Shown: one piece after another, positions 51,648 through 61,080 of the stretch | Layout: each line of letters starts with the position of its first letter | How positions within the stretch are numbered: position 1 is the first letter of the stretch | Assembly (NCBI GenBank): GCA_902531515.1 | Contig: CACAEJ010000001.1 | Span: 62,001-126,000, forward strand | Origin: an uncultured Pseudohongiella sp. | GTDB taxonomy: Bacteria; Pseudomonadota; Gammaproteobacteria; Pseudomonadales; Pseudohongiellaceae | Reading direction: 5' to 3' | Length of the DNA stretch: 64,000 nucleotides | The notes under the pieces: generated by a model | The model's database searches: none | What the model saw: the letters and a program-made list of their open reading frames with translations, nothing else | What the model was told of the DNA's origin: nothing | Translations under genes and position numbers: made by a program

Positions 51648-52797
51648 CTGATTTTTTCTTTTCGACTAAGGCGCGAAGCATACTTCGAGATAATCTTATC
51701 AAGAATCTTCCGGGCGCGGTTATTCTCCAGCTCCATGATTTTCTTAATTCAGTCAAAAGTGCAAGTACTCGTTGTATCTCGTCATTCTTTTCTGTAATTT
51801 GAGTCTCTAGGCCCCTGGATTTCTGCGTGCTAACGTTTCTTTCGTGAACTGCGGCTTCCATTTTAGTTAAGAGCTTTTGTATCTCCTCTTGGTGGTTTAG
51901 ATTGTTGTTGTGCTCTTCGGAAAGCTTCTGTTTGATATCCTCGAGGTCTATCCTTTTTTGGGAAAGTTTCTGTTCGCTTATATTTCTTTGGTGAATTGAT
52001 TCCTCAAGCTTTGCATTAGACTGTACAAGAGAATTATTTAGCTGACCAATCATTCGATTTACCTCTTCACCCGTCCACCGCTCTTTCCATTTTTTGTATA
52101 TTGCTGCGCGAGCTTTGCCAATTTTTGTGTTTAGAGAAAAACGATCGCTAGGATCTAATACAGTGGTCTCAGATTCACCGCCGTCACGGTAAAATGCGGT
52201 TATCCCCTTACTATGATAGAAATTAGTGTGCTGACTTACTTGGAGCCAAAAATCCCAATCCTCATATATTTCGAACTTTTCATCAAAACGACAACCTTTA
52301 TCCAATAGCGACCGCTCAAAAACTACGGCGTGAATAGGTATATAGTTATCTCGCATTAACAGAATAGGATCAAATGAATATGAAAAAGTGAAGTGTTTTT
52401 TGAAACCATCTCTATCAGTTTTTTGTACACTGCAATAACTTGCTTTGAAATTAGGATTCTCTCTCAATGTATCCACTAAAGTTTGTATATGGCTTTTATC
52501 TATCCAGTCATCCTCATCGAGAAAAGTAACAAATTGGCCCTTCGCTTTTTCTAGACCTGCATTGGCGGCTTCGGAGCGGCTTAAAGCTTTTCCGAGGTCT
52601 ATTAATTTTATGGGAGCCGAGGAGCAATCTGAGACGTGCTCACTCAAGTCAATATGCCCTGCTTTTATTAAGAGAATCTCAATATTGGAGTAGGTTTGTG
52701 ACCGTATAGAGCTCAATGCTAGTTTCAGCTCTGGGCGCCCCATGCTTCGACATACAACAGTTACGAGTTCTTCTTTTGAATTATCGTCTTTAGCCAT
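51640..52797 (-). CDS. GT2 glycosyltransferase with C-terminal coiled coil
   Basis: VTVVCRSMGRPELKLALSSIRSQTYSNIEILLI; FLDEDDWIDKSHIQTLV; long Gln/Lys/Glu-rich heptad region; WRITAPGRFLIRLSR. Confidence 0.85.
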   Translation of the reverse strand: MAKDDNSKEELVTVVCRSMGRPELKLALSSIRSQTYSNIEILLIKAGHIDLSEHVSDCSSAPIKLIDLGKALSRSEAANAGLEKAKGQFVTFLDEDDWIDKSHIQTLVDTLRENPNFKASYCSVQKTDRDGFKKHFTFSYSFDPILLMRDNYIPIHAVVFERSLLDKGCRFDEKFEIYEDWDFWLQVSQHTNFYHSKGITAFYRDGGESETTVLDPSDRFSLNTKIGKARAAIYKKWKERWTGEEVNRMIGQLNNSLVQSNAKLEESIHQRNISEQKLSQKRIDLEDIKQKLSEEHNNNLNHQEEIQKLLTKMEAAVHERNVSTQKSRGLETQITEKNDEIQRVLALLTELRKSWSWRITAPGRFLIRLSRSMLRALVEKKKSDE

Positions 52798-52838
52798 GGG
52801 AGCAAGGTTTTAATCCTCGGAAGTTTGCTGTATAGATA

Positions 52839-53576
52839 TTAGATGAGCTTGTTTTTATCGTTACTGTCTAGCAAAGAGAATATTCTGCTACCTAGTACTT
52901 GACAAATAAAATCTAAAAACAGCGTATCCAGATGTATATTAAAGTAATTATCAGTCTTGTTACCAAGGGCGAGCAGAGCTAAGGATTTGCCGTTCCTAAC
53001 CACTGGGCATAACGCTGTTGAGGAAATACTATTTTCTGAAGACTGAAAAACGTGCCCGATTTGATCTATCCCCAATTTGCCACAATAAGTTTTTTCGAGT
53101 CTAAAGACATCGCTATATTCCTCTATCATGGTTTCTAATTTTTCTGTGCGAATAGCGTCTGACTTACCTAAGTTAGGATGATCTATAAAAATTATTTCAC
53201 AGGCGTCGACGTTGGTTAAGTTCGTAAACTGTTCTTGAACAGAGATGCAGATTTCCGCGATGTTCTCTGCATTAAGTAACGCTAGGATTAAAGTTTTTGT
53301 GGTATCAAAGATTTCGTCATTACTCCTCGCATTCTCTAATAAATCTTTTAATTTCTTTGTTGCTTCAATTCCTTGTTCTCGAAGTATGTTAACTTGCTTT
53401 TCAACTAAGGAAATTGCTTTTCCACTTTCATGAGGTAGTTTGATCCTGGAAAGTAATTCGTGATGATGTAAAAAAAATTCAGGGTTATGCTGAAGATATT
53501 TGGCGACTTGTTCTTCCGTAACATCAATCTCAACATTGCCGGATAGGTCTTCAGCGATTGAAAATTCTTCACTCAT
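52839..53576 (-). CDS. DUF484 family protein (GAF-like)
   Basis: VAKYLQHNPEFFLHHHELLSRIKLPHESGKAISLVEKQVNILREQ; located beside dapF. Confidence 0.92.
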   Translation of the reverse strand: MSEEFSIAEDLSGNVEIDVTEEQVAKYLQHNPEFFLHHHELLSRIKLPHESGKAISLVEKQVNILREQGIEATKKLKDLLENARSNDEIFDTTKTLILALLNAENIAEICISVQEQFTNLTNVDACEIIFIDHPNLGKSDAIRTEKLETMIEEYSDVFRLEKTYCGKLGIDQIGHVFQSSENSISSTALCPVVRNGKSLALLALGNKTDNYFNIHLDTLFLDFICQVLGSRIFSLLDSNDKNKLI

Positions 53577-54412
53577 AATTCTATTGTCCCTTCATAAACA
53601 GTTTGAGTTGGCCCTTTCATCGTGACCGAATTATTCGGATCCCAACTCACTTCTAAGTACCCGCCAGGCAGCTGCACTTTAACCTTTGAGTCGAGTTTCT
53701 CTAGTAGTCTTCCCGCCACAACGGCTGCACATGCTCCACTTCCGCAGGCTAGAGTTTCGCCGGCACCTCGTTCGAAAACCCGGAGTCGGATTTCACTCCT
53801 TGAAAGAATTTCCATGAAGCCAACGTTTACACCCTCGGTAAAATCAGGGTGATTGCCAAGCGCCTCTCCAATATCTTTTACGGCAGTCTGCCCCAGGTCT
53901 TCAACACAAATTACTGCATGAGGGTTTCCCATCGATAATGCTGAGAAAGAAACTATCGACTGTTTGCTAGAAATTTTGATAGACCTTTCGTAGATACTCA
54001 GTCTTGAATCACATAAAAAGGGTATCTTCGATGGTTTAAATTCTGGGGCTCCCATATCTACGGAGACCTCTCCGTCATCGTGAATGGTTAATGACAGCGT
54101 GCGGTTAACAGTTGAAACCCTGAGAGGGTTTCTATCTGATAATCCTTTATCGCGAATATATGTAGCAAAACAACGTGCGCCATTACCACAATGCTCAACT
54201 TCGCTTCCGTCGGTATTAAATATCCGGTAGTGGAAATCCACAGTATTCTCAGAAGCCGTTTCGACCAACAAAAGTTGGTCGAATCCAACTCCAAAGTTTC
54301 TATCTGAGAGCCCTTTAATATTTTCAGGTGTAAGTCCCAAATCTTTTCCAGTCGAATCTATGACCATAAAGTCATTTCCAAGGCCGTGCATTTTTGTGAA
54401 TGGAATTTTCAT
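53573..54412 (-). CDS. dapF: Diaminopimelate epimerase
   Basis: FTKMHGLGNDFMVIDS; EHCGNGARCFATYI; ERGAGETLACGSGACAAVV. Confidence 0.97.
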   Translation of the reverse strand: MKIPFTKMHGLGNDFMVIDSTGKDLGLTPENIKGLSDRNFGVGFDQLLLVETASENTVDFHYRIFNTDGSEVEHCGNGARCFATYIRDKGLSDRNPLRVSTVNRTLSLTIHDDGEVSVDMGAPEFKPSKIPFLCDSRLSIYERSIKISSKQSIVSFSALSMGNPHAVICVEDLGQTAVKDIGEALGNHPDFTEGVNVGFMEILSRSEIRLRVFERGAGETLACGSGACAAVVAGRLLEKLDSKVKVQLPGGYLEVSWDPNNSVTMKGPTQTVYEGTIEL

Positions 54413-54426
54413 TAATTTAAATTGAG

Positions 54427-55677
54427 TTACGCTGGTAATAGATGCTCGTTTCGAAAAAGATCAGGAACGACCTCTCTTTCCCGAATAAGATGGATATTAG
54501 ACTTGCTTATCATGAGTTCAGGCGCCCGCAAGCGAGAGTTATAATTTGAACTCATCACAAATCCATATGCACCTGCAGATTTTACAGCAAGTAAATCTCC
54601 GGGTTTAATATTTAGGGACCTATTTTTTCCAAGGAAGTCTGCAGATTCACAGATTGGCCCGACAACGTCGTAGTTTAAATTTTCAATACTCGCAGTCTTC
54701 TTAACGGGCACTATATTTTGCCACGCGCCATATAATGCCGGCCGAATTAAATCATTCATTGCACCATCGACAATTGCGAAATTTTTGCCTTCATGCCCTT
54801 TCAGATATTCAACTCGAGTCACAAGAACACCGGCATTGGCAGCTATTGAACGACCAGGTTCGATTACTATCTTAAGATCGATACCAGAGAATTTGCGCTT
54901 TATGGTTGAAATGAGCTCGCCAGGCGTGGGTGGCTTTTCATCGCCATATGTCACCCCCAATCCGCCCCCGATGTTAACATGATCAACCGTAATTCCTTTT
55001 GATACAAGTTGATCATTCATAGTTAGTATTCTATCTAACGCATTTAGTATGGGCTTAATATTAGTAAGTTGAGACCCAATGTGAAAATCGATACCCGTAA
55101 TTCTAATCCCTCTCATCTTAGAAGCTTTTACGTATAGTTGCATTGCTGGCTCCATAGATATTCCAAATTTATTCTCTTTAAGACCAGTGGAAATATACGG
55201 ATGAGTTTCAGCATTGACGTCTGGGTTAACTCGGATGGAAACAGGCGCTATTTTTGATTCGCCTACAGCAATATCGCTTATGCGTTGAAGTTCTGCTTCT
55301 GACTCAACATTGAAGCAGTGAATATCGGCATCTAGACCCATACAAATTTCATCAGTGGTTTTGCCAAGTCCTGAAAAAGTCACTTTCTTTGGATCACCAC
55401 CGGCGGCAACAACTCTAGCTAGTTCGCCGCCGGAAACAATATCAAATCCAGCGCCTAGCTTGGCCAGAACATTCAGAACAGCTATATTGGAGTTTGCTTT
55501 TACCGCATAGCAGATTAAATGAGAATGATCGTCAAAAGCTTCCCTATATGCTCCATAACCCTCTTCTAGAGCGGCTCTAGAGTATATAAAGCATGGAGTA
55601 CCATATTGTTCCGCGACCGTTGCGATAGGTACTCCTTCTGCTACTAAATTATTCTCTTTATAAAAGAAGTGTTCCAT
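54427..55677 (-). CDS. lysA: Diaminopimelate decarboxylase
   Basis: CYAVKANSNIAVLNVLAKLGAGFDIVSGGELARV; GGGLGVTY; EPGRSIAANAG; CESADFLGKNR. Confidence 0.97.
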   Translation of the reverse strand: MEHFFYKENNLVAEGVPIATVAEQYGTPCFIYSRAALEEGYGAYREAFDDHSHLICYAVKANSNIAVLNVLAKLGAGFDIVSGGELARVVAAGGDPKKVTFSGLGKTTDEICMGLDADIHCFNVESEAELQRISDIAVGESKIAPVSIRVNPDVNAETHPYISTGLKENKFGISMEPAMQLYVKASKMRGIRITGIDFHIGSQLTNIKPILNALDRILTMNDQLVSKGITVDHVNIGGGLGVTYGDEKPPTPGELISTIKRKFSGIDLKIVIEPGRSIAANAGVLVTRVEYLKGHEGKNFAIVDGAMNDLIRPALYGAWQNIVPVKKTASIENLNYDVVGPICESADFLGKNRSLNIKPGDLLAVKSAGAYGFVMSSNYNSRLRAPELMISKSNIHLIREREVVPDLFRNEHLLPA

Positions 55678-55721
55678 GGTTCTTCGGTGCAGTCCAATTA
55701 TTCAAAGTGTTAAGAAGAAGC

Positions 55722-55844
55722 TCAAAAACTGACAGATGTTACAAAACTAGTTTGTTCTGGTCTGGTCAACCCGCCTTTCTGTCCACAATAGACGTTGGCC
55801 GAGGCTAGAAAGATAATTATGGTTATTCGCAGTAAATTTTTCAT
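55722..55844 (-). CDS. lptM: LptM/YifL-like small lipoprotein, 40 aa, absent from the supplied ORF track
   Basis: MKNLLRITIIIFLASANVYCGQKGGLTRPEQTSFVTSVSF*; signal peptide followed by CGQKG motif, immediately upstream of lysA. Confidence 0.75.
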   Translation of the reverse strand: MKNLLRITIIIFLASANVYCGQKGGLTRPEQTSFVTSVSF

Positions 55845-56106
55845 AAGACTACGCGGAGCCTGAAGTTACTTTCGTGTAGATTATACCGCTGCAAATCTAA
55901 TAAACCCAACCTAAAAGATAAGGCATATTCTGCTAAAGCTCCCTGCTCTATCGGCCTTATCAGTCAAAGAATAGGACATAGCTTGAAAATTGATGAAACT
56001 CCGCATATATTTCACACCTCAAAATTAACGCTGAAAATCTTTGATTTAAGAGTTGGACAGGTATTGCCAGCCAAAACAATCTTGATCTCGAAGGGGTTCA
56101 AAACGA

Positions 56107-57033
56107 ATGATAGAGATAAAAAACCTAACAAAGAAATTCGATCAGTTTGTTGCTGTTGATGACTTAAGTTTTAGTGTAAGAGAAGGCGAGGTACTTGGAT
56201 TCTTGGGCCCAAATGGCGCGGGAAAATCGACTACCATGAAGTTAATCACGGGGTTTTTATCACCTTCGGTGGGCACTATTTTGGTTGATGGTAATGATAT
56301 AAGCACTAACCCGATAGAGGCAAAAGCACTTATAGGCTATTTACCGGAGGGCGCTCCGTGTTATGGAGATATGACCCCTCTCGAGTTTCTCAAATTTATT
56401 GCAGAAATTCGCGGCTTTCAGGGTCAAGAATGCGTGGATCGTGTTCAACATGTGATCAGAGAAGTTGAACTACAGTCGGTATGTATGCAATCGATAGAAA
56501 CTCTTTCGAAAGGTTTCAAGAGAAGGGTCGGATTAGCGCAAGCGATTATTCATGATCCGAAGGTTTTGATTTTAGATGAGCCTACTGATGGCCTAGACCC
56601 CAATCAAAAGCATCATGTTCGAGAATTAATTACAAATCTTGCCAAAGATAAAATTGTTGTTATCTCAACGCATATTTTGGAGGAAGTGACGGCGGTGTGC
56701 AGTAGGGCTATCATAATAAACGATGGGAAGATTGTGGCCGACGGCACACCAGCGGAGCTGGAATCTCAATCAAAATTTCATCATGCTGTAAGTGTCGAGC
56801 TTTCTACTAAACATGATTTAGCAGAGGATTTAGCTGGTTTCCCAAACATTGGTTTGCAAGAAGAAGAGGATAATGTCTATACAATCCTTTCAAAAAATGG
56901 AGAGCCTATATTTTCAGAAGTCTCGAAAATAGCACAGGAGAAAAATTGGCCTATTTCTGAATTTCATGTGAAGCGAGGACAGCTTGAAGATGTTTTTCGA
57001 TCAGTCACACAAAGTTCCCGGGAGATCAGCTAA
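56107..57033 (+). CDS. ABC transporter ATP-binding protein, GldA-like
   Basis: Walker A GPNGAGKSTTMKL; ETLSKGFKRRVGLAQAIIHDPKVLILDEPTDGLDPNQ. Confidence 0.92.
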   Translation: MIEIKNLTKKFDQFVAVDDLSFSVREGEVLGFLGPNGAGKSTTMKLITGFLSPSVGTILVDGNDISTNPIEAKALIGYLPEGAPCYGDMTPLEFLKFIAEIRGFQGQECVDRVQHVIREVELQSVCMQSIETLSKGFKRRVGLAQAIIHDPKVLILDEPTDGLDPNQKHHVRELITNLAKDKIVVISTHILEEVTAVCSRAIIINDGKIVADGTPAELESQSKFHHAVSVELSTKHDLAEDLAGFPNIGLQEEEDNVYTILSKNGEPIFSEVSKIAQEKNWPISEFHVKRGQLEDVFRSVTQSSREIS

Positions 57034-57767
57034 TGAAAAACTTAGGAATAATCTTTAAAAGAGAACTATCTAGTTATTTTGCTACCCCCTTGGCATATAT
57101 TTTTATCGTGATCTTTTTGATCGTAAATGGGATATTTACTTTTGATCTTGGAGGTTTCTACCTCCGTGGTCAGGCAGATCTTCTACCCTTTTTTAGTTTT
57201 CACCCATGGCTTTATCTGTTCATGGTTCCGGCTATTGCTATGACGCTTTGGGCCGACGAGAGGAAAACTGGTACTATTGAATTGTTACTGACGTTGCCTA
57301 TTAAACTTAGTGAGGCAGTTTTTGGGAAATTCTTTGCAGCATGGGTTTTAACCGGCATTGCCTTGTCACTTACTTTCCCAATCTGGGTCACGGTAAATTA
57401 CTTAGGAGACCCTGATAACGGGGTTATAGCTGCTGCATATATTGGTAGCTGGTTTATGGCTGGGGGATTCCTCTCAATAGGCTCGTGTATGTCTGCATGT
57501 ACTAAAAATTCAGTGATCGCGTTTATTCTGACAGTATCTATATGTTTTCTTTTTGTCATAATGGGCTCTCCAATTCTCCTTAACTCATTTCCTGAGTGGA
57601 TCCCTCAATTTCTCATGGATGCGATTTCGGCGCTCGGATTTTTAAGTCATTTCGATTCAATATCAAAAGGAGTTTTGGATATTCGAGATATTTTGTATTT
57701 TACGATATTTATCGCTTCCTGGCTTTTAGCTAGCGCGATAGTAATCGAAATGAAAAAAGCTAATTAG
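57033..57767 (+). CDS. ABC transporter permease, GldF-like
   Basis: FKRELSSYFATPLAYIFIVIFL; WADERKTGTIELLLTLPI; six-TM pattern. Confidence 0.9.
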   Translation: MKNLGIIFKRELSSYFATPLAYIFIVIFLIVNGIFTFDLGGFYLRGQADLLPFFSFHPWLYLFMVPAIAMTLWADERKTGTIELLLTLPIKLSEAVFGKFFAAWVLTGIALSLTFPIWVTVNYLGDPDNGVIAAAYIGSWFMAGGFLSIGSCMSACTKNSVIAFILTVSICFLFVIMGSPILLNSFPEWIPQFLMDAISALGFLSHFDSISKGVLDIRDILYFTIFIASWLLASAIVIEMKKAN

Positions 57768-57779
57768 GAGCGTATGTAA

Positions 57780-59756
57780 ATGAAAAAGAAATTACTATTT
57801 TCTTCTTTTGGGTTAGCGACCATCGGCCTAATACTGCTTCTTGGTGTTTTGATCATAAGTACACTTCCAAGCTTACGAGTTGATCTTACGGAGGACAGGC
57901 TATATTCACTTTCAGATGGGACACGAAATATTCTTTCTAATCTAGATCAGCCAATAGAGCTTATGTTTTTCTACTCTGACTCTGCTACTGAGGATGTGCC
58001 CCAGCTTCGTGCCTATGGAAACCGAGTGCAAGAGCTATTAAGGGAGATAGTTATAGCGAGCGAAGGAAACCTTAGACTTAGCGTCATTGATCCAGGTCCT
58101 TTTTCGGAAGAGGAGGATCTAGCTACTCAATACGGTGTGAGAGCTGTTCCGGTAACTCAAGGAGGAGAAGGTGTTTATTTTGGTCTAGTAGCCGCTCAAG
58201 ATGGCGACGGAGTCCCAGAAGCTCTTAGAGTAACAGAAACTATGCCGCTAATTCGCCCCGACCAGGAAGAATTCCTAGAGTATGAATTTATGAAAGTTAT
58301 TACTCAGGTTAGTAACCCGGAAAGGACAATTATAGGTTTAGTAACGCAGTTGGATATCGATGGTGGATTTGATCCGATGACAGGTCAAGGAACGCAACAA
58401 TGGATGATTATGGATTTAGTTCGGCAGCTCTATGAAGTGCGCAGGGTCGATACAACTAGCGACTTTATTGAGGAAGACATTGATATCTTGATGATTGTTC
58501 ATCCCCAGGGGCTATCGGATCGATTTTTGTATGCAGTTGATCAGCATATCTTGCGTGGGGGCGATGCATTGGTATTTTTAGATCCAAATGCAGATTCTAT
58601 GGTCGGTCGGTCTCCACAAGGGAATTTAATACCAGCAGGTATGAGTTCAGAGTTACCGGGATTACTAGAAGCATGGGGGGTCGAATTTGATAACAGCAAA
58701 GTTCTTACCGATAACGTACTTGCGCTTCGCGTCATGATGGGGCAGGGACAGAGGCCTGTCCCGCACTTGGGAATGCTTGGGGTTCAGAGCGAGTTCCTTA
58801 CACAAGACGACATCATAACGAGTCGTTTGGAGACTATTAACTTATCTTCGGCAGGCGCTATTAACCAATCTACCGAAGGGAACATAAGTTTTGAGCCTCT
58901 TATAGTTTCTTCTTCGGACGCGATGCTAATGGATAGATCTTTTGTAGAGAGCGTGACTGATCCAACTGTACTTTTTGATGAATTTCAATCAGAGGATAGG
59001 AGCTTCGTAATTGCCGCTCGGATAAGCGGAGTTATCGAGACTGCGTTCCCTAATGGGCAGCCTGCTATAGAAGAGACTGAGGAAGAAAACGATACCGGGG
59101 AGGAGGAAAGAGAGGCTTCAGAGATTTCCATAACTGATACAAACAATGCCAGCGAAGTCGTGGAGGAAATCGAGCTGGAGCACCTAGACACTTCTTTAGA
59201 GCCAGTTAACATAGTTATCTTTGCTGACTCAGATATATTGAGTGATAGGTTATGGGTGCAAGTTACTCAATTTTTTGGGCAGCGCATTCCTCAACCTTTC
59301 GCAAACAATGGTGATTTGATAATCAATGCGATGGATAATTTGAGTGGAGGCGCAGATCTTTCAAGTATCAGAAGCCGAGGACGTTACTCGAGACCTTTCA
59401 CAAGAGTACTCTCCTTGCAGCGTGAGGCAGATGATCGCTTGCGTGAAGAGGAAGGCGAGCTATCGGCAAGAGTGGCCGAGACTGAAGCGTCGCTGGCCGA
59501 TTTAAACACGGATGAAGAGGGCAACCCAATAGGTGAAATTACCTCAGAAATACAAGCCGAAATAGATCGCTTTAACGCAGAATTAATAGAAACTCGCAGA
59601 CGCCTGCGAGAGGTCCGGTTTCAATTAACTGAAGATATTGAACAGTTAGGCAGTAATTTAAAAGCCGCTAACACCGCTTTAGTGCCGATTTTATTAACTT
59701 TGTTTTTCTTTGGGAGTTACTACCGTAGATCACGGAGAAGCAGAGGATTGGGTTGA
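57780..59756 (+). CDS. Gldg-family ABC accessory protein with two terminal TM segments
   Basis: VDLTEDRLYSLSDGTRNILSNLDQPIELMFFYSDS; LEYEFMKVITQV; C-terminal coiled coil and TM segment LVPILLTLFFFGSYYRRSRRSRG. Confidence 0.88.
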   Translation: MKKKLLFSSFGLATIGLILLLGVLIISTLPSLRVDLTEDRLYSLSDGTRNILSNLDQPIELMFFYSDSATEDVPQLRAYGNRVQELLREIVIASEGNLRLSVIDPGPFSEEEDLATQYGVRAVPVTQGGEGVYFGLVAAQDGDGVPEALRVTETMPLIRPDQEEFLEYEFMKVITQVSNPERTIIGLVTQLDIDGGFDPMTGQGTQQWMIMDLVRQLYEVRRVDTTSDFIEEDIDILMIVHPQGLSDRFLYAVDQHILRGGDALVFLDPNADSMVGRSPQGNLIPAGMSSELPGLLEAWGVEFDNSKVLTDNVLALRVMMGQGQRPVPHLGMLGVQSEFLTQDDIITSRLETINLSSAGAINQSTEGNISFEPLIVSSSDAMLMDRSFVESVTDPTVLFDEFQSEDRSFVIAARISGVIETAFPNGQPAIEETEEENDTGEEEREASEISITDTNNASEVVEEIELEHLDTSLEPVNIVIFADSDILSDRLWVQVTQFFGQRIPQPFANNGDLIINAMDNLSGGADLSSIRSRGRYSRPFTRVLSLQREADDRLREEEGELSARVAETEASLADLNTDEEGNPIGEITSEIQAEIDRFNAELIETRRRLREVRFQLTEDIEQLGSNLKAANTALVPILLTLFFFGSYYRRSRRSRGLG

Positions 59757-59766
59757 TATTTATTAA

Positions 59767-61080
59767 CTAACGGACATGAGCGCGAGGCAAGCTGATAGAT
59801 ATTCGCGTGCCCTGCTCTATTTGGCTAGTAATTATCATCTCGCCACCGTGCGCTTGTGCAATCAGACGGCATAAATACAGCCCTAATCCAAATCCACCCG
59901 TGTTACGCTGCCTAGCGCTGTCCGCTCGGTAAAAAGGTTCAGTGATTTGGGAAATATGCTCCTCCGAAATTCCTTCACCATTGTCATTTACTTGTATGAT
60001 CCCTTGATTTTCAGAAAAACTGACTCGTACTTTTATAAGGTTACCTTTGCCATGCCTAATTGCATTATTTAATAGATTCGTGATTAGAAGCCTTATTCTC
60101 AATTTGTCTATCTCAAATTCTAAATCATGAATTGGAGTATTGACTTCGAGCTCTCCAGCGTAGGATTGGAATTGCTCGGTAATTGAGCGAACAAAGTTCG
60201 CTAACATTACAGGCTCTGAAACAAGAACCGAGTGGTCGTTATTCAACCTCTCTGCTTCCAAAAGATCTGAAATTAGAAGGTCAATTTCATCGATGTCCTC
60301 TTTAAGTTGATCTTTTTCGTCGCTTTCAGGCATAAACTCCATTCGCAATTTAGCCTTGGTAATTGGAGTCCGAAGTTCATGACTTATCGCCATAAGTAAT
60401 TGCCGCTTTGCTTCGAGCATCGATTGGAGTGAATCGGCCATATGATTTATACTTTCAGTTAATTCACCCAGCTCGTCTTGTAAATTACTTTTAACCCGAT
60501 AACTTAAGTCCCCTTGTCTAATTCTTTCTGCTCCTTGTTTTAGTAGGCGCACAGGATTCAACATCTTGTTTACCATGAAATAGTTTAGGAAAAGTATTAA
60601 GGCCGCCAGTGCGAGCGCAGTATATAATACAAAGTAATCGAAACTCTGTTCATCTTGCGCACTTCGATACATATAAAAGTCGTAGCCGCCTCGTCCAACT
60701 CGGATAATGTCTTCACCGTTTATTGTTCTCATCTCCGAGTCAACGGTCAGAGATTCTTGATATTGAGATGCATCCACATTCAATCGGTTTTCAGGATCTG
60801 AGCTCCACTCCATAATGGGGTTTCGTATATTTATTGTCCAGTTAAGTTCACTTGCAAGCCTCATCGCGTTGGAAAGGTTTGGTGGTGTGCCAATATCTTC
60901 AATTATTGATTCAACATGACGAGTGAAATAATCTGGGATAGTCTCTATTGTCTCATTATCGCTATTGATAGCCTGAAGTGAGATTAAGATAATCACCAAA
61001 AATAGGATTACTGTTATTCCGAAAATTGCTAGCAGTCTAAAAAAAAGAGACTTACGAATGTATTGAACTAAAGTGGTCAC
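59767..61080 (-). CDS. Sensor histidine kinase (HAMP, HisKA, HATPase)
   Basis: MAISHELRTPITKAKLRMEFM H-box; NLLNNAIRHGKGN N-box; DNGEGIS; GGFGLGLYLCRLIAQAHGG. GTG at 61080 overlaps the regulator stop codon (GTGA) and is preferred over 61116. Confidence 0.92.
   Translation of the reverse strand: MTTLVQYIRKSLFFRLLAIFGITVILFLVIILISLQAINSDNETIETIPDYFTRHVESIIEDIGTPPNLSNAMRLASELNWTINIRNPIMEWSSDPENRLNVDASQYQESLTVDSEMRTINGEDIIRVGRGGYDFYMYRSAQDEQSFDYFVLYTALALAALILFLNYFMVNKMLNPVRLLKQGAERIRQGDLSYRVKSNLQDELGELTESINHMADSLQSMLEAKRQLLMAISHELRTPITKAKLRMEFMPESDEKDQLKEDIDEIDLLISDLLEAERLNNDHSVLVSEPVMLANFVRSITEQFQSYAGELEVNTPIHDLEFEIDKLRIRLLITNLLNNAIRHGKGNLIKVRVSFSENQGIIQVNDNGEGISEEHISQITEPFYRADSARQRNTGGFGLGLYLCRLIAQAHGGEMIITSQIEQGTRISISLPRAHVR

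Noticed and set aside
55870-56106. Open plus-strand frame between lptM and the ABC operon as a cyaY relic
   Set aside because: No start codon and no CyaY-like motif could be identified.
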